DNA from: Microbotryomycetes sp. JL201 | Lineage: Eukaryota > Basidiomycota > Microbotryomycetes | DNA length: 64,000 bases | Direction of reading: 5' to 3' | Assembly (NCBI GenBank): GCA_033819885.1 | Contig: JAQYUZ010000037.1 | Coordinates: 62,001 to 126,000 of the forward strand | Shown here: positions 11,201 to 21,322 of the stretch, piece by piece | How the letters are laid out: every line of letters starts with the position of its first letter | Numbering within the stretch: position 1 is the first letter of the stretch | Made by a program: the position numbers and the translations under genes | Notes under the pieces: generated by a model | The model's input: only the letters and a program-made list of their open reading frames with translations | Database searches by the model: none | What the model was told of the DNA's origin: nothing

Positions 11201-14200
11201 TCAAGAAGAAGCAAAATCGCACTTCGTGTTTCCATACTTATCTGCGAAGCAATTGCCTACGGCATCCCAGTATGTATCCTTGCAGGCCGAACCCACGACG
11301 GCGCCTTGCACGGAGCAGCCTCCGAGACCCCACACCCACGTCGGCAGCCACAGCTGACTGTAAACAGTGTCNNNNNNNNNNNNNNNNNNNNNNNNNNNNN
11401 NNNNNNNNNNNNNNNNNNNNNNNNNNNNNNNNNNNNNNNNNNNNNNNNNNNNNNNNNNNNNNNNNNNNNNNCCAGCATCGCACGTGCACAGGCCCGTCGT
11501 CGAGTTCACTGTCAGCTTGTCGACGCAGGTGAGAGACTTGTCTGCGTCACAAGTGACTGCAGAGGAATCCTTAGCGGCGCAATTGAAGCATTGATCGCCT
11601 GATTGAGACTGTGTGCACAGCCCTAAGCACGATTGATGATCGTCAGAGCGGACAGTTCCATTCGAGCATGTCGCGATTCCGTCGCGAGTGCATGTAGAAG
11701 CGTTCGGGAAACGAGCACTACAGGCTTTGCACTGCGCGTCTGTGCCTGTCAATGTCGGCAAATCCCGCATCAGCAGCTTTGTACAAAGTCACTCGCGCAT
11801 ATGGATATGCATCTCACCATCCGTAGTCATATACGAGCCTAAGGGACAATCGCACTGATGGTCTTTCAAGACCAGATTGCCAACGCAAGACTTGATACCG
11901 GTAGCGTCGCATTCATTCACCAATGGGCTTGTGCGACAGCCAACGCATTGACCGTCGCCGCCAAGAAGCTGGCCAGAAGGGCATGCGCACGTTTTCGAGT
12001 CGGCCTTGACGAAGCCAGCTTGGCAAGTGCCGACCTCGGTCGCAGTGCAAGTGGCCGAATAAGGAAAGAGCGTTGAGCATTTCGCGCATTGAGCAGCCGT
12101 GGGATCTGTCAGGTTGGTGCTGCGTCAATCGGTTGCTGTTACAAGGCATGCTCGGTCGACGCTGCTCACCGGTCGAGGTTAGATATGTGGAGCTGGGACA
12201 AACACACTTGCCTCCAAATGTGGGAACAGTGCCGATACACTTTGTGGAGCCTTCCGTCAACGAGCACTGAGTCGCAAGCGGATCTTGGTCCGCGCAATTG
12301 TAGCAGACGCCGTATTCATCCGCTGCTTGACTGCTTGTACATCCGCAAGCTGCGCCGGGAACGCATTGGTTCCCACCAGGAAAATCGCATTGCTTGTTTC
12401 CATACTTATCTGCGAAGCAATTGCCTACGGCATCCCAGTATGTATCCTTGCAGGCCGAACCTACGACGGCGCCTTGCACGGAGCAGCCTCCGAGACCCCA
12501 CACCCACGTCGGCAGCCACAGCTGACTGTAAACAGTGTCGGGGGCGGCGCTGGCATCATCACGCAGGCCATTGATGTACTGGATCTCTGTCGCCTTCAAT
12601 CGGTAGCCCCCCGTCCCGAGGGCCACTACAAGGCGGTTCTTGTCCGATGACAGCACCAATCCTGCGTTGATGTCTGGGAAAAGGCTGCTTGCAGCTGCAG
12701 CATACGGCGACTCGCCGTTGCTCGTCACGTTGGTGATTGACGCAGTCGGTTTCAAAATGACCGAGTTTGCTGCAGATATTTTTCAATTTAGCTGTGCAAG
12801 GCTGAGTTTTTGCAGAGGGATTACGGACGCTGTGTGCTCGGTTGCAAAGACGACCAGAACGACAGTTTCGCCATGCAGATCTCTGTGGATCAATGAACCA
12901 GAATTGAGTTGTGAAATCTGACATCGCTGCTGCCGCGGTCAAGCGCACTCCTGCCAAGAGGATCCGTGCCAATTTCGGTACCGATGTTGCACTTTGTCGG
13001 TCCGTTTGCTGTGCAAGTCTCGGACCACCTCCATCGCGACGTGCAAGTAGAACACAGACCTCCGCTCGCTGCATTGCTCGGCACGCGTCAACTTTAAGAA
13101 TGGTATACACGTGCGTCTGTGAACGGAGCTCACAACCTTGGTACGAGCCGCTCGCGCAAATGCACGTCGATGCGGAGCCTGTACCAGACGGCGTGAAGCC
13201 GTTGATGCATCTATCGATAGTGCCGTCGGGTCGACAAGTGAGGGCAAAAGTGTTGAAGGTCCTGCAGGTGACGCATTGGCCGTTTCGGCTAAACTCATCG
13301 AATCGACAGGCTGGACTGCAGCCAGTCGAGTTCCTTTGCTGCCAGCCGGTGTTGCATTCGGTCACGGCGTCGGCAGTGCACGTCTTTGCATTCGGGAACA
13401 GCGTTGAGCATTGTCCACATGTCGCCGCCAACCCTGAACAAGGCAGTGTCAGCGACGAGAATAGTACAATTAAATCACAAATGGCGAACCTGTTCCAATT
13501 TGGTACGAACCAGCATCGCACGTGCACAGGCCCGTCGTCGAGTTCACTGTCAGCTTGTCGACGCAGGTGAGAGACTTGTCTGCGTCGCAAGTGACTGCAG
13601 AGGAATCTCTAGCGACGCAGCTGAAACATTTCCCATCGTTTCCGACAGCCTGGCCTTTAGGGCATAAGCACATTTTTGAATCAACTTTGTCGAACCCCGC
13701 TTGACAAGTGTCGATCTCTGTTGCAGTGCAGGTAGCCGCATGGGGGAAAAGCGTTGTGCAATCTGAGCATCGGGCAGACGCAGGATCTTCCGATTCGATG
13801 TCACGCAAGTCAGAGGCTTTTGTAAGATACGTTTGCCTGTCGTGACTCACCGGTCGAAGTTAAGAATGTCGAGCTAGGGCATCCACATTTGCCTCCGACT
13901 GCCTGAATAGTGCCGATGCACTTTGTTGAGCCTTGGGTGGCCGAGCATTCAGTCGCAAGGGGATCCTGGTCCGTGCAATTATAGCACTGTCCTTCGATAC
14001 TGAGCCCTTGAACGTTCGAGCAAGAACATGTTTGGCTGTCACTGCTCTTCGTGAAGGTAGCAACGCATTCCGTAATCGCATCAGTCGTGCACTTCGCACT
14101 ATTTGCAAACTTTGAGGAGCAAGTTCGGCATGTGGAAGTTAATGCTGAAATAGTCACGAACCTTGTGAGCAATGGAGAAACATTGGTAACGGAGAGCAAA

Positions 14201-15116
14201 GCTCACCGTCGACAAACTGTCCGTCCTGACATATGCATTGTCCGTTGAGGATTGTGAAGGATGTGCTGGTGCAGCCCGTTGCTCCAGAACCGTCGCATGT
14301 CTGGCTGAACGGAAATCTGCTGGCACATTCAAAGCAAGACGAGCCTGCAGCAGAGATGGTGACGGTACATTGTGCATAAGGATTGGGACTTATACGCTGT
14401 ATGCGAGCTCACTGTTTGCTTCAATAAACTGTGACGATGTACAGGCACACATGTTGCCCTTCTGCACGAAACCCGAATTGCAGGCACTGACAGTGGTAGC
14501 ATTGCACTTGAGCGCGTTGATGAACGTTTTGCTACATTCGACGCAGGCGGTCTCTGCATCAGGCGGATCCGTACTATAGTCAGACCATTCGGACAGAATT
14601 TTTGCAAACGTACTATCTGCTGTGAGGTATTGCGTGTCTGAGCAGACTAAGTTTTTCGTACAAACTCGACCGTCTGTTCCAAAGGGTGTTTAGTGGACAG
14701 AAGTTGACAAGGTTACCAGCGAGCACGAACCGGCGGTCCTGGAGCCAGTGTACCCTGGAGGGCACGAGCCCCGACAGCTGTTGTCCGCTTGCACAAGATA
14801 TTGAGTCTTGCATGCAGCGATCTTGGTGAAATTTGTGCATGCCGATGCGTCCTTGTTCTTGAGCTTGCAAGGCACGCATAGCAAGGCTTTCCAGGAGATG
14901 GGGGCAAATGAGGCTCATTCTTGCCGCGAGACATGGCGGACACTCACTGTCTCGAAGTACAGGTGTAGCCTGACAAATCGCCTTCTGCGCTCTCTCGAGC
15001 CAGGAAAAGTCGAGCGCACGCTTGTCGATATTGTGTGCGCGTGTTCCCGTAGGGCTCGCCGCTGCATTTCCGACCAAGCCGCAGAAAGCAGCCAGCGCTG
15101 CCACTGTGAGATGCAT
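11201..15116 (-). CDS. Secreted modular cysteine-rich protein, interrupted by assembly gap
   Basis: Starts MHLTVAALAAFCGLVGNAAA (signal peptide), then NIDKR, a Kex2-type site. Exons, 5' to 3': 15116-14948, 14886-14731, 14673-14413, 14344-14207, 14144-13851, 13786-13490, 13433-13134, 13068-12825, 12769-12170, 12105-11818, 11745 into the N run, then 11371-11201 (stop). Most exons carry a module of the type C..C...F..A..C....C...F followed by a second Cys pair, as in SRFPFSQTC, SSKFANSAKC, TTLFPHAATC, STLFPNAKTC, STLFPYSATC and SARFPNASTC. One non-repeat domain (IDPQRSAWRNC.. to QLWLPTWVWGLGGC) occurs once in full and again, partly, at the C terminus. All ten reconstructed introns are phase 1. 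No GPI or TM segment is seen at the end. A frame change near 12951-12981 needs a very short intron or a sequence error. I do not recognise the family; the modules resemble furin/growth-factor-receptor-type Cys repeats only in spacing. Confidence 0.72.
11220..11371 (-). repeat. Duplicated segment, copy 2 (other copy 12393-12539)
   Basis: About 145 bp almost identical to 12393-12539. A c/t difference is visible at 'gaacc(c/t)acgacgg', plus divergence at the outer end. It codes for the TVYSQLWLPTWVW ... CFADKYGN block. This copy ends soon after with a stop codon, whereas the other continues into further Cys modules. Confidence 0.9.
11372..11471. other. Assembly gap (100 Ns)
   Basis: Exactly 100 undetermined bases inside the cysteine-rich gene. 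Both flanks are near copies of sequence further upstream in the same gene (about 11220-11371 matches 12393-12539; 11472-11590 matches 13511-13630), so the gap sits in a tandem duplication. Its true length is probably not 100. Confidence 0.97.
11472..11590 (-). repeat. Duplicated segment (other copy 13511-13630)
   Basis: About 115 bp nearly identical to 13511-13630, with isolated substitutions increasing away from the gap. It codes for RDSSAVTCDADKSLTC / KDSSAVTCDADKSLTC and TTGLCTCDAG in the two copies. The high identity points to a recent duplication or gene conversion. Confidence 0.9.
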
Positions 15117-16488
15117 GGTGCGCTCGTCGCAGATCTACCTGTACGCCCGGATATGAAGAGAGAAAGAGAACATTTCAGGAAGCGAGATGTCGTGCATCTC
15201 GTAGTCTCTGAGATGGGGCAGCTCCGTGTCGGCGGGAAAGGGCGAGTTTCAGGTGATCGGTCGGCACTGCGGTCCACGAACGCATACGAGCAAGCGAATG
15301 CAGCTGCGAAGAGCAGCCAGGGAGCTTGGGACAGCATGTTGTTGTACATGTATCAGTTCATCTGCATTCCATTGTCAATTGTCAAGGAGGGAGACCAACG
15401 GTGCGGCACCGCGAGCGCGACTCTATTCTTGCGAGCTTTGGGCAACACCACGAACAGTTGCGCTTGCCCACCCGAAGCTCTCCTGCCGTGGATTTTCAGT
15501 TCGATTGAGACATGTTGTTCTGGTCCAACGTGGGTTCAAGATGTCCTTTTTCAACACTTCGGAAGCGAAAAACGTTTTTCGCTTCCGTTTTCTCGCTTCC
15601 GGGGTGCCTGGTCAAGCTGGGCATCGGCGATTGTACCGGGGATGTCGACCATCATGACAGCTTCGGCGCTCAAATGATTCGAACATATTGCATATGCCAG
15701 TACATTTGCAGACCAGTGTACAGACACATTTGCTCAAACTTCCTGGCTTTCGTAACCGACAGCGCGGGGATCGTTGCAGCAGGGGAAGGTGTTGTTGCGC
15801 TGATCGTGCGATGGGTCCCAAAATGTCGAACGAATGTCTATTTTGTCCTTGTCAGTAGAAGTAGAAGCCGGCGGCTCTTGCGCCGAGAGCTCGCCAACAT
15901 TAGGACGATCTCGCACTTTCGAGGGTCACAGAACCTGTTGAAGGGCTCGATCCCAAATGGCACGTAATGAGGTCAGCACAGATGACAGTAGTCAATCTCG
16001 TCTCGGTGGCGTCAAGAAAGCTCCAGGCCAAAGACCGCCGTCATGCAGAGCCGATAGCGCCATTGGCAACAGCGCGCCTTTAGAATCGAGGTTCACGGCT
16101 TTGCTTCACTGTACATTCTCCACATGTGGCGAATCTGAGAAGGCTGAAGCGGCGAAAGATCGGAGCGGTCTCACAAGCTTAAGCTTCAGCGAGTGACATT
16201 TTTTACAGCAGCACCGAACCGAGCCAGAGACAAATTGTTGTCTTACGTGCGCTTCAGGGCAGATTCCCGCTTCCATCAGAAGACGCGAGCGCGAACAACG
16301 TCAACGTCGACCGGCCGAGACAGAGCTCTCAGCCTGACCACGACCAAGCCTCACAATCACGCATCGGTTCCAACCCGGCTTGATAGTGTGACAAGTCTGT
16401 GTGAGACACATTTTCGGCACTTGACCTGCGGCGTCTTGCGCACTGTCCCCGCAGCTCACGAGAGCGTTCGTCAAGTAGCGCGACCACG
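15117..16488. other. Intergenic region, divergent promoters of Cys-rich gene and UBC13
   Basis: About 1.37 kb without a supported gene. It contains a 28-bp perfect palindrome (15560-15587). On the minus strand at 15349-15270 there is an ATG-led hydrophobic stretch resembling a signal peptide, which may be an alternative first exon of the cysteine-rich gene. Otherwise nothing was recognised. Confidence 0.5.
15560..15587. promoter_or_regulatory. 28-bp perfect palindrome
   Basis: Arms of 14 bp (CGGAAGCGAAAAAC on each strand) meet with no spacer, so the whole 28 bp equals its reverse complement. A further partial copy of the arm (CTCGCTTCCGG) follows at 15592-15602. It lies about 450 bp upstream of the cysteine-rich gene start. 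It could bind a dimeric regulator or be a chance cruciform; no known site was recognised. Confidence 0.6.
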
Positions 16489-17385
16489 ATGTCTGACGCT
16501 GCTCTCCCGAAGCGGATCATCAAGGTATGTCACGCCTCTCGTGTGTTGTGTCCGTGGATGATCCAAGGGGGACGTCTGTCTTACGTCGAAGCTGGCGGAC
16601 CGAGTTACCTCATCGCGAATCGAGGCAAGCCCCAACGACATACCATGAAGTGTTTGCAGACTAGCGCCTCGGCGGAATGGAGTCGCTCAATGGCCGCACC
16701 CTTGTCCCTTCTCTGTTTCCCTTGATTCGAGCGCTGACACATACGCCGTCTCGATCGTCCGTGACAGGAAACGCAAAGATTGGTCGCCGACTCTCCACCA
16801 GGTATCAGCGCTATTCCTCACGAGGACAACCTGCGGTACTTCGATGTGTTGATTGCCGGTCCCGAGGGCTCGCCGTTTGAAGGTGCGGAGTTGTCACTGT
16901 GTTACTATACCTTCAAGTGGCGCCTTTTGCGCCAACTTCTTGCTGATATAATATTACAGGCGGCACATTCAAACTCGAGCTCTTCTTGCCCGAGGAATAC
17001 CCGATGTCGCCACCTAAAGTCAGGTTCTTGACAAAGCTCTACCACCCCAACATTGGCAAGTGCTCCATCGTCACCTCCTGCAATTGAAAAACCAAGCTCA
17101 TCGGAGATCCCACTTTGCAGACAAGCTTGGGCGTATCTGCCTAGACATTCTCAAAGACAAGTGGTCGCCGGCTCTGCAAATCCGCACAGTCCTGCTTTCG
17201 GTTCAGGCACTTTTGAGCGCACCAAATCCCGTGGGTTGTACCCTTGATCGCAATGTCGCTGACACTGACTGTGTCTTGCGTCGCAGGACGACCCTCTGGC
17301 TAATGACGTTGCAGCACATTGGAAGGAGAACGAGCAGGACGCGATGCGCGTCAGTCGGGAATGGACTGCAAAGTACGCTCAGTGA
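16489..17385 (+). CDS. UBC13: Ubiquitin-conjugating enzyme E2 N (Ubc13)
   Basis: Five exons (16489-16524, 16768-16882, 16960-17055, 17121-17230, 17287-17385) give 151 residues. Starts [17 protein letters not shown]; contains the E2 core [19 protein letters not shown] and the catalytic cysteine in [18 protein letters not shown], then [17 protein letters not shown]. This is the Ubc13 signature. With Mms2/Uev1, Ubc13 builds K63-linked ubiquitin chains in post-replication repair. The third intron starts with GC (GCAAGT) and ends TTTGCAG; with it the reading frame and the NIDKLG motif are exact. The identification is secure. Confidence 0.96.
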
Positions 17386-17494
17386 TTTCGTTCAGAATGA
17401 GACCCAGTTTCGTGTCATCTCTGTCCTGTGCGCGTTTGGTCACCTGTTGCAAATACCCTTTCTCCTTACAATGCCCAAGAATGTAATACCCAAT

Positions 17495-18676
17495 TCAAAG
17501 CTTGGGTCCGCGATAAACAACATCGACATCTGTCCACCACGGCCACAATTCTGTAGGCATGTCCCTCGGCACTCTACCTGGAAAGTTCGGACTGCGTTTC
17601 TCTTTGAAAGACGCGACACCTTCCTTTGCATCGACAGATGCACCAGCGACATACATTGCTCGCGAGTCCAACAAGTGTTGAGCTTCGGGAGAGTCTTTGC
17701 CCCGCCAGACAAGGTTTTTCGTTAAAGCCATGGAGATAGCGCTGCGCAAGAGCAGCAAACGACCTGTCAACCAACACCGCATAGAAGAACGCTTCCTGTA
17801 AACCCACGAATTGTTCCTGGCAATTTCGTGTGCAAGCTTCATAGCTGCGTCAACGGTGGCCTTCGGCGACGAGTGCTTAGAGGCCCAGAGCGAATCGAGT
17901 GAAGGGGCTGAAGCAGCTTGTACGCGTGCGGTCTAGACACATTGTCGAGACATGTCTCGTCAGTCTAGGATATAACGAGAGGATTGCGACTGACCAGCAA
18001 TAGTTCCATCGCCTTTGAATGGCCGATCAACCTCGGCAAGAAATAACTGCTGGCCGCCTCGGGCACAATACCACGCTGTGCGAACACAAACCCAATCTTT
18101 GCGTTTTCGTACACGACGCGAATATCGCAGCCGAGCGTCATCGTGATGCCTATCACTCGTTCGCCATCAGTCATCGCCACCGGGGCACAATCGAGCTAAT
18201 TGAGACTGACCGATACCGACGGCATGGCCGTTTATAGCAGCAATGGTCGGTTTGAGCGATCTGAAGAATGCGAGTGACGTCTGTCCGCCGTGGTCTCGGT
18301 GCTCGCCCAGTGTTCTAGGACCACCTCTGTAATCAAATGCCGAACCTCCGGACAAGTCTGCACCAGCGCAAAACGCGTTTCCTGGATTGTCCTGTCCCTT
18401 CAGAACAATAACTTTGACTCTGTCGTCCTCGTTGAGCAAACGGACTGCCTCTACGATGGCGCTTGCCATTTCCGCTGTGAAGGAGTTGCGTGCTTGAGGT
18501 CTGTCTAGTGTCAAGACGCCGATAGCATCTTGGACAGATACTGAGATTTGCTGCAAGTGCCCGTAAGTGGTCGACATCGCGCGAATTGGCGAGAAGAAGA
18601 ATTGTGGGGTCAGCTTCGGGCGGGTTGATCTGGGTCCGGCATCGGTAAACAACCGTGTCACGCGTCGGAATAACAT
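17495..18676 (-). CDS. Enoyl-CoA hydratase/isomerase with C-terminal PKL
   Basis: Four exons (18676-18211, 18149-17995, 17932-17808, 17741-17495) give about 330 residues of the crotonase family. Motifs: [23 protein letters not shown] (oxyanion hole), [17 protein letters not shown] and [21 protein letters not shown], which carries the catalytic-region Glu. The last three residues are PKL, a PTS1-type peroxisomal signal. The first ATG begins a basic stretch ([16 protein letters not shown]) that looks mitochondrial; an internal ATG ([10 protein letters not shown]) would give a purely peroxisomal form. A role in fatty-acid or branched-chain beta-oxidation is likely; the exact substrate cannot be told. 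It is convergent with UBC13, with stops 109 bp apart. Confidence 0.88.
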
Positions 18677-19335
18677 GGAATGTAGATGGCGAGTCTATTG
18701 GGACTCAATAGGACGGTGCTTGCGAGTGTGACACGTCAGGATTGTCACGGAAGCCGCCGGATTCGGCTGCAAAGTGATGCCGATGGGCCGGACCTCCTTT
18801 GATGGTAATCTGTTGACAAGCACCTACGAGACTCTGGAATCGTATTCTGCACGAGCCAATTGAGTGTAGGTCATCGTATTGCTCACGTGACCTCTGTTAC
18901 CGCAACCGGAGCAGGTAAATCCAGACTTGTGTGAATGCAGATCCCTATATCAGGGGATCTGGCTGGCAGATCTGCCTCTGTGTAATGCGTACTTCCTGCT
19001 ATTTTTGGCTTGTTTTCGGCTGCCGCGATCGCTGCGAAGGAAGGCTCGCGTGTGCGGCTCGGGAAGCCCGACGAATACTATCAGCACTTCCCCTCCACTT
19101 GACCCGCTCACAACCGTAGTTGAAGACGCGCCCTGCTCGCGAATTGCACTCGCGTGGGCAGTTGCTGCGCGTTCAAGCCAACCTGCCAGACTCAGTTTGC
19201 AGTGTTGTGTCCCCATCATCGCATCCTCGACGCAAGCTCAGACATCAATATAGCTAGCACTCTCCAGACCTGCCAGCTCAGGTACAACTTTGTCGGTGCA
19301 ACTACCGTGACTGACGGGTGCACCGCCGAGGAGCG
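18677..19335. other. Intergenic region, divergent promoter
   Basis: About 660 bp between divergent starts. It holds only short, unconserved open frames. No repeat or RNA gene was seen. Confidence 0.5.
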
Positions 19336-21162
19336 ATGAGTGCTGTGCGTCGAGGCGTTGCCAGAGCCCAAGACCCAACGTTCACGGCTCAAACTTGCAG
19401 ATCTATTCAATCTATACGTCCCCCAACCAGCGCTTGGCGCAAGACAGCCTCCCTACGCTGCTCGTAACTCCGCACGGTAGACCAGCTCAAGTCTTATGTA
19501 CGCCGGTGCGATCATTGGCCAAACCACGCCTGCTGACATTTGTCACACGATAGATACGTACTTGCATACGAATGGCAACACCGAGAATTATCTGCTGACG
19601 CCGTCAGAGGCGGGCGATGTCGTCGTTGCCAAACTTCAGCCACCTAGCGCTCTGTTGAGCAAGAGCTCATCAAGCGCGAGCTCTCAAGGACCACACATGC
19701 CTTCAAACTCGTCGACAATTCGGTGTGAAGCGTCGCGCAACTTGCGATGGTCAATTCATAATGTCGGACTCCAGGTGCGCTGAGCTCATCTTCCTCGCAG
19801 GCCTTTGCTGACTTTCTTCTTACTTAAACACAGAACCCAATTTATAAAATGATGGTGCCGAATCCTCAAGAGCCTGGCGAAGAGCAGCCTTTGTTCCAGG
19901 TATCAAAGCCGAATCCACACTCGCCGTGGTGGACTTTGTTTTATTTTGCGTATGTGCTCTTTATCGGTCTCGTCTTACACCACGAAATGACCATCTTTGC
20001 CTGCTTAAGCTACGCTGGACATCTGATTCCGCCTGAGCGGATTGAATTTGGCAGGATACAAAAAAACAGTCCCGAGTCCGGAGGCGGCACGCGGGTGACC
20101 ATTTCGGGCCGCACGGAAGCAGAAGCAGCAGTGTGGCGAACCCTTGGCGACAACAACGAAGATATGGTCGAATGGATCGTGATGTGCGCCGCGCTGACCA
20201 TTCTTGATGACGAGATTAAGAAGGAAGCCGGCAAGGGTGGCACTCCGGCCCTCGCGCCTCCATTGATGCCTACTGCTGGCGCACAGCAGTCGCGAACGCC
20301 ATCTCCAGCGAGTTCTACCGGCATGCAAGGGTTTCCCAGCTCGCCAGGCGTACCCCCACGCCAGCAGCCTTCACCTCTTCGCGATATGGGTCATACAGCA
20401 CTGGGCGGCAGTCCGGCCCCGGCGCCTGCTCGTCAGCGTGAGACCTCGGCATCGTCCGCTTCGCGAGTACCGCAGCCGCAGCTGCCACCAGCAAGTCGAC
20501 AGATGCCGCCTCCGCCATTTGGCGCCGGTCAGTCCGTCTTCCAAGAGGCTCTGCCTTCTCCCACCGCTCGAGGCTTCCAGCTGCACGACCAGCCTGTCCC
20601 TCATCCGCCTTCGACAGCTCAATCTCGAGCATCTATTCATCCCGAAATCGCCGGCCAACAAGTGCAGTACCCTGAGATGCAGCGGCCTGAACCAACATAC
20701 GGTTACGAGCATCCGACACAACGGGAGCAGCAGTACCCGCAGCAAACAGCAGTTCCGTCAAGGTCGTGTACAAATTCACCTGCATCGCACAGCGGCTCGA
20801 TGCCAGTTTTGAGACCTGATGCGGACGGATCGCGAGCTGGTTCAAGGCACGCTTCAGCATCACCTTCTCACCAGCAGCAGCATTACGCTCAACAGCAGCA
20901 GTACGCTCAACAGCAGCAGTACGCTCAACAGCAGCAGCATCACGCCAATCAACCCTATTATGAGCCACGGCAGCAGGATCGTGCGCAGCAGGTGTGGCGG
21001 CACCAACCGGAAAACGAACAAATTGCGCCGGAGCAACCTCCTGCCATGTCTCAACAGCAGCAAGCCGCCTTCCTGCAGAGCTTGGTTGCGCCAGCTCGCG
21101 GCTCACATGCCAAATTGCAGAAAGATATTGGCGCGAAGCGCGCCGCAGCTGGTATCCGATAA
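19336..21162 (+). CDS. Uncharacterised fungal protein with conserved core and Gln-rich tail
   Basis: Five exons (19336-19344, 19401-19497, 19554-19774, 19834-19949, 20010-21162) give about 531 residues. The N-terminal core, about 190 residues, reads like a conserved basidiomycete family I cannot name: YTSPNQRLAQDSLPTLLV, NPIYKMMVPNP, PLFQVSKPNPHSPWWTLFYF, GHLIPPERIEFGRIQKN, VWRTLGDNNEDMVEWIV and LTILDDEI. The rest is Pro/Gln/Ser-rich and looks disordered, with YAQQQQ repeats. A weak resemblance to tubby-C-like/phospholipid-binding folds is only an impression. The first exon codes for just MSA. The fourth intron (60 nt) is in frame without a stop, so retention would add 20 mostly hydrophobic residues. 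No function is proposed. Confidence 0.75.
20872..20945 (+). repeat. 18-bp tandem repeat coding YAQQQQ
   Basis: Three perfect copies of TACGCTCAACAGCAGCAG (20884-20937), flanked by degenerate copies, within the Gln-rich tail of the preceding gene. It is likely length-variable between strains. Confidence 0.85.
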
Positions 21163-21322
21163 TGATAGATGACCAGGGTTTTCAGCGCCATAGAAAAGAC
21201 ACTTGACTCTTTGACAACAAGAATGCAATTGCTATGAAGACGATCAGATGCCGTCTCTGTGCCGAATTGCATCCGAGGTCAGCATCGGACGGCTGGAACA
21301 TCTTTGTCCCCTGCGATTCACC

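Noticed and set aside
11238-11602. Open frames running across the N gap
   Set aside because: Ns cannot be translated; only the minus-strand frame that matches the duplicated modules on both sides is meaningful.
19488-19560. Apparent frameshift in the Q-rich unknown gene (frames around 19401 and 19554 disagree)
   Set aside because: A 56-nt GTACGC...TAG intron (19498-19553) with a CTGAC branch-like site joins the frames exactly, so no error is needed.
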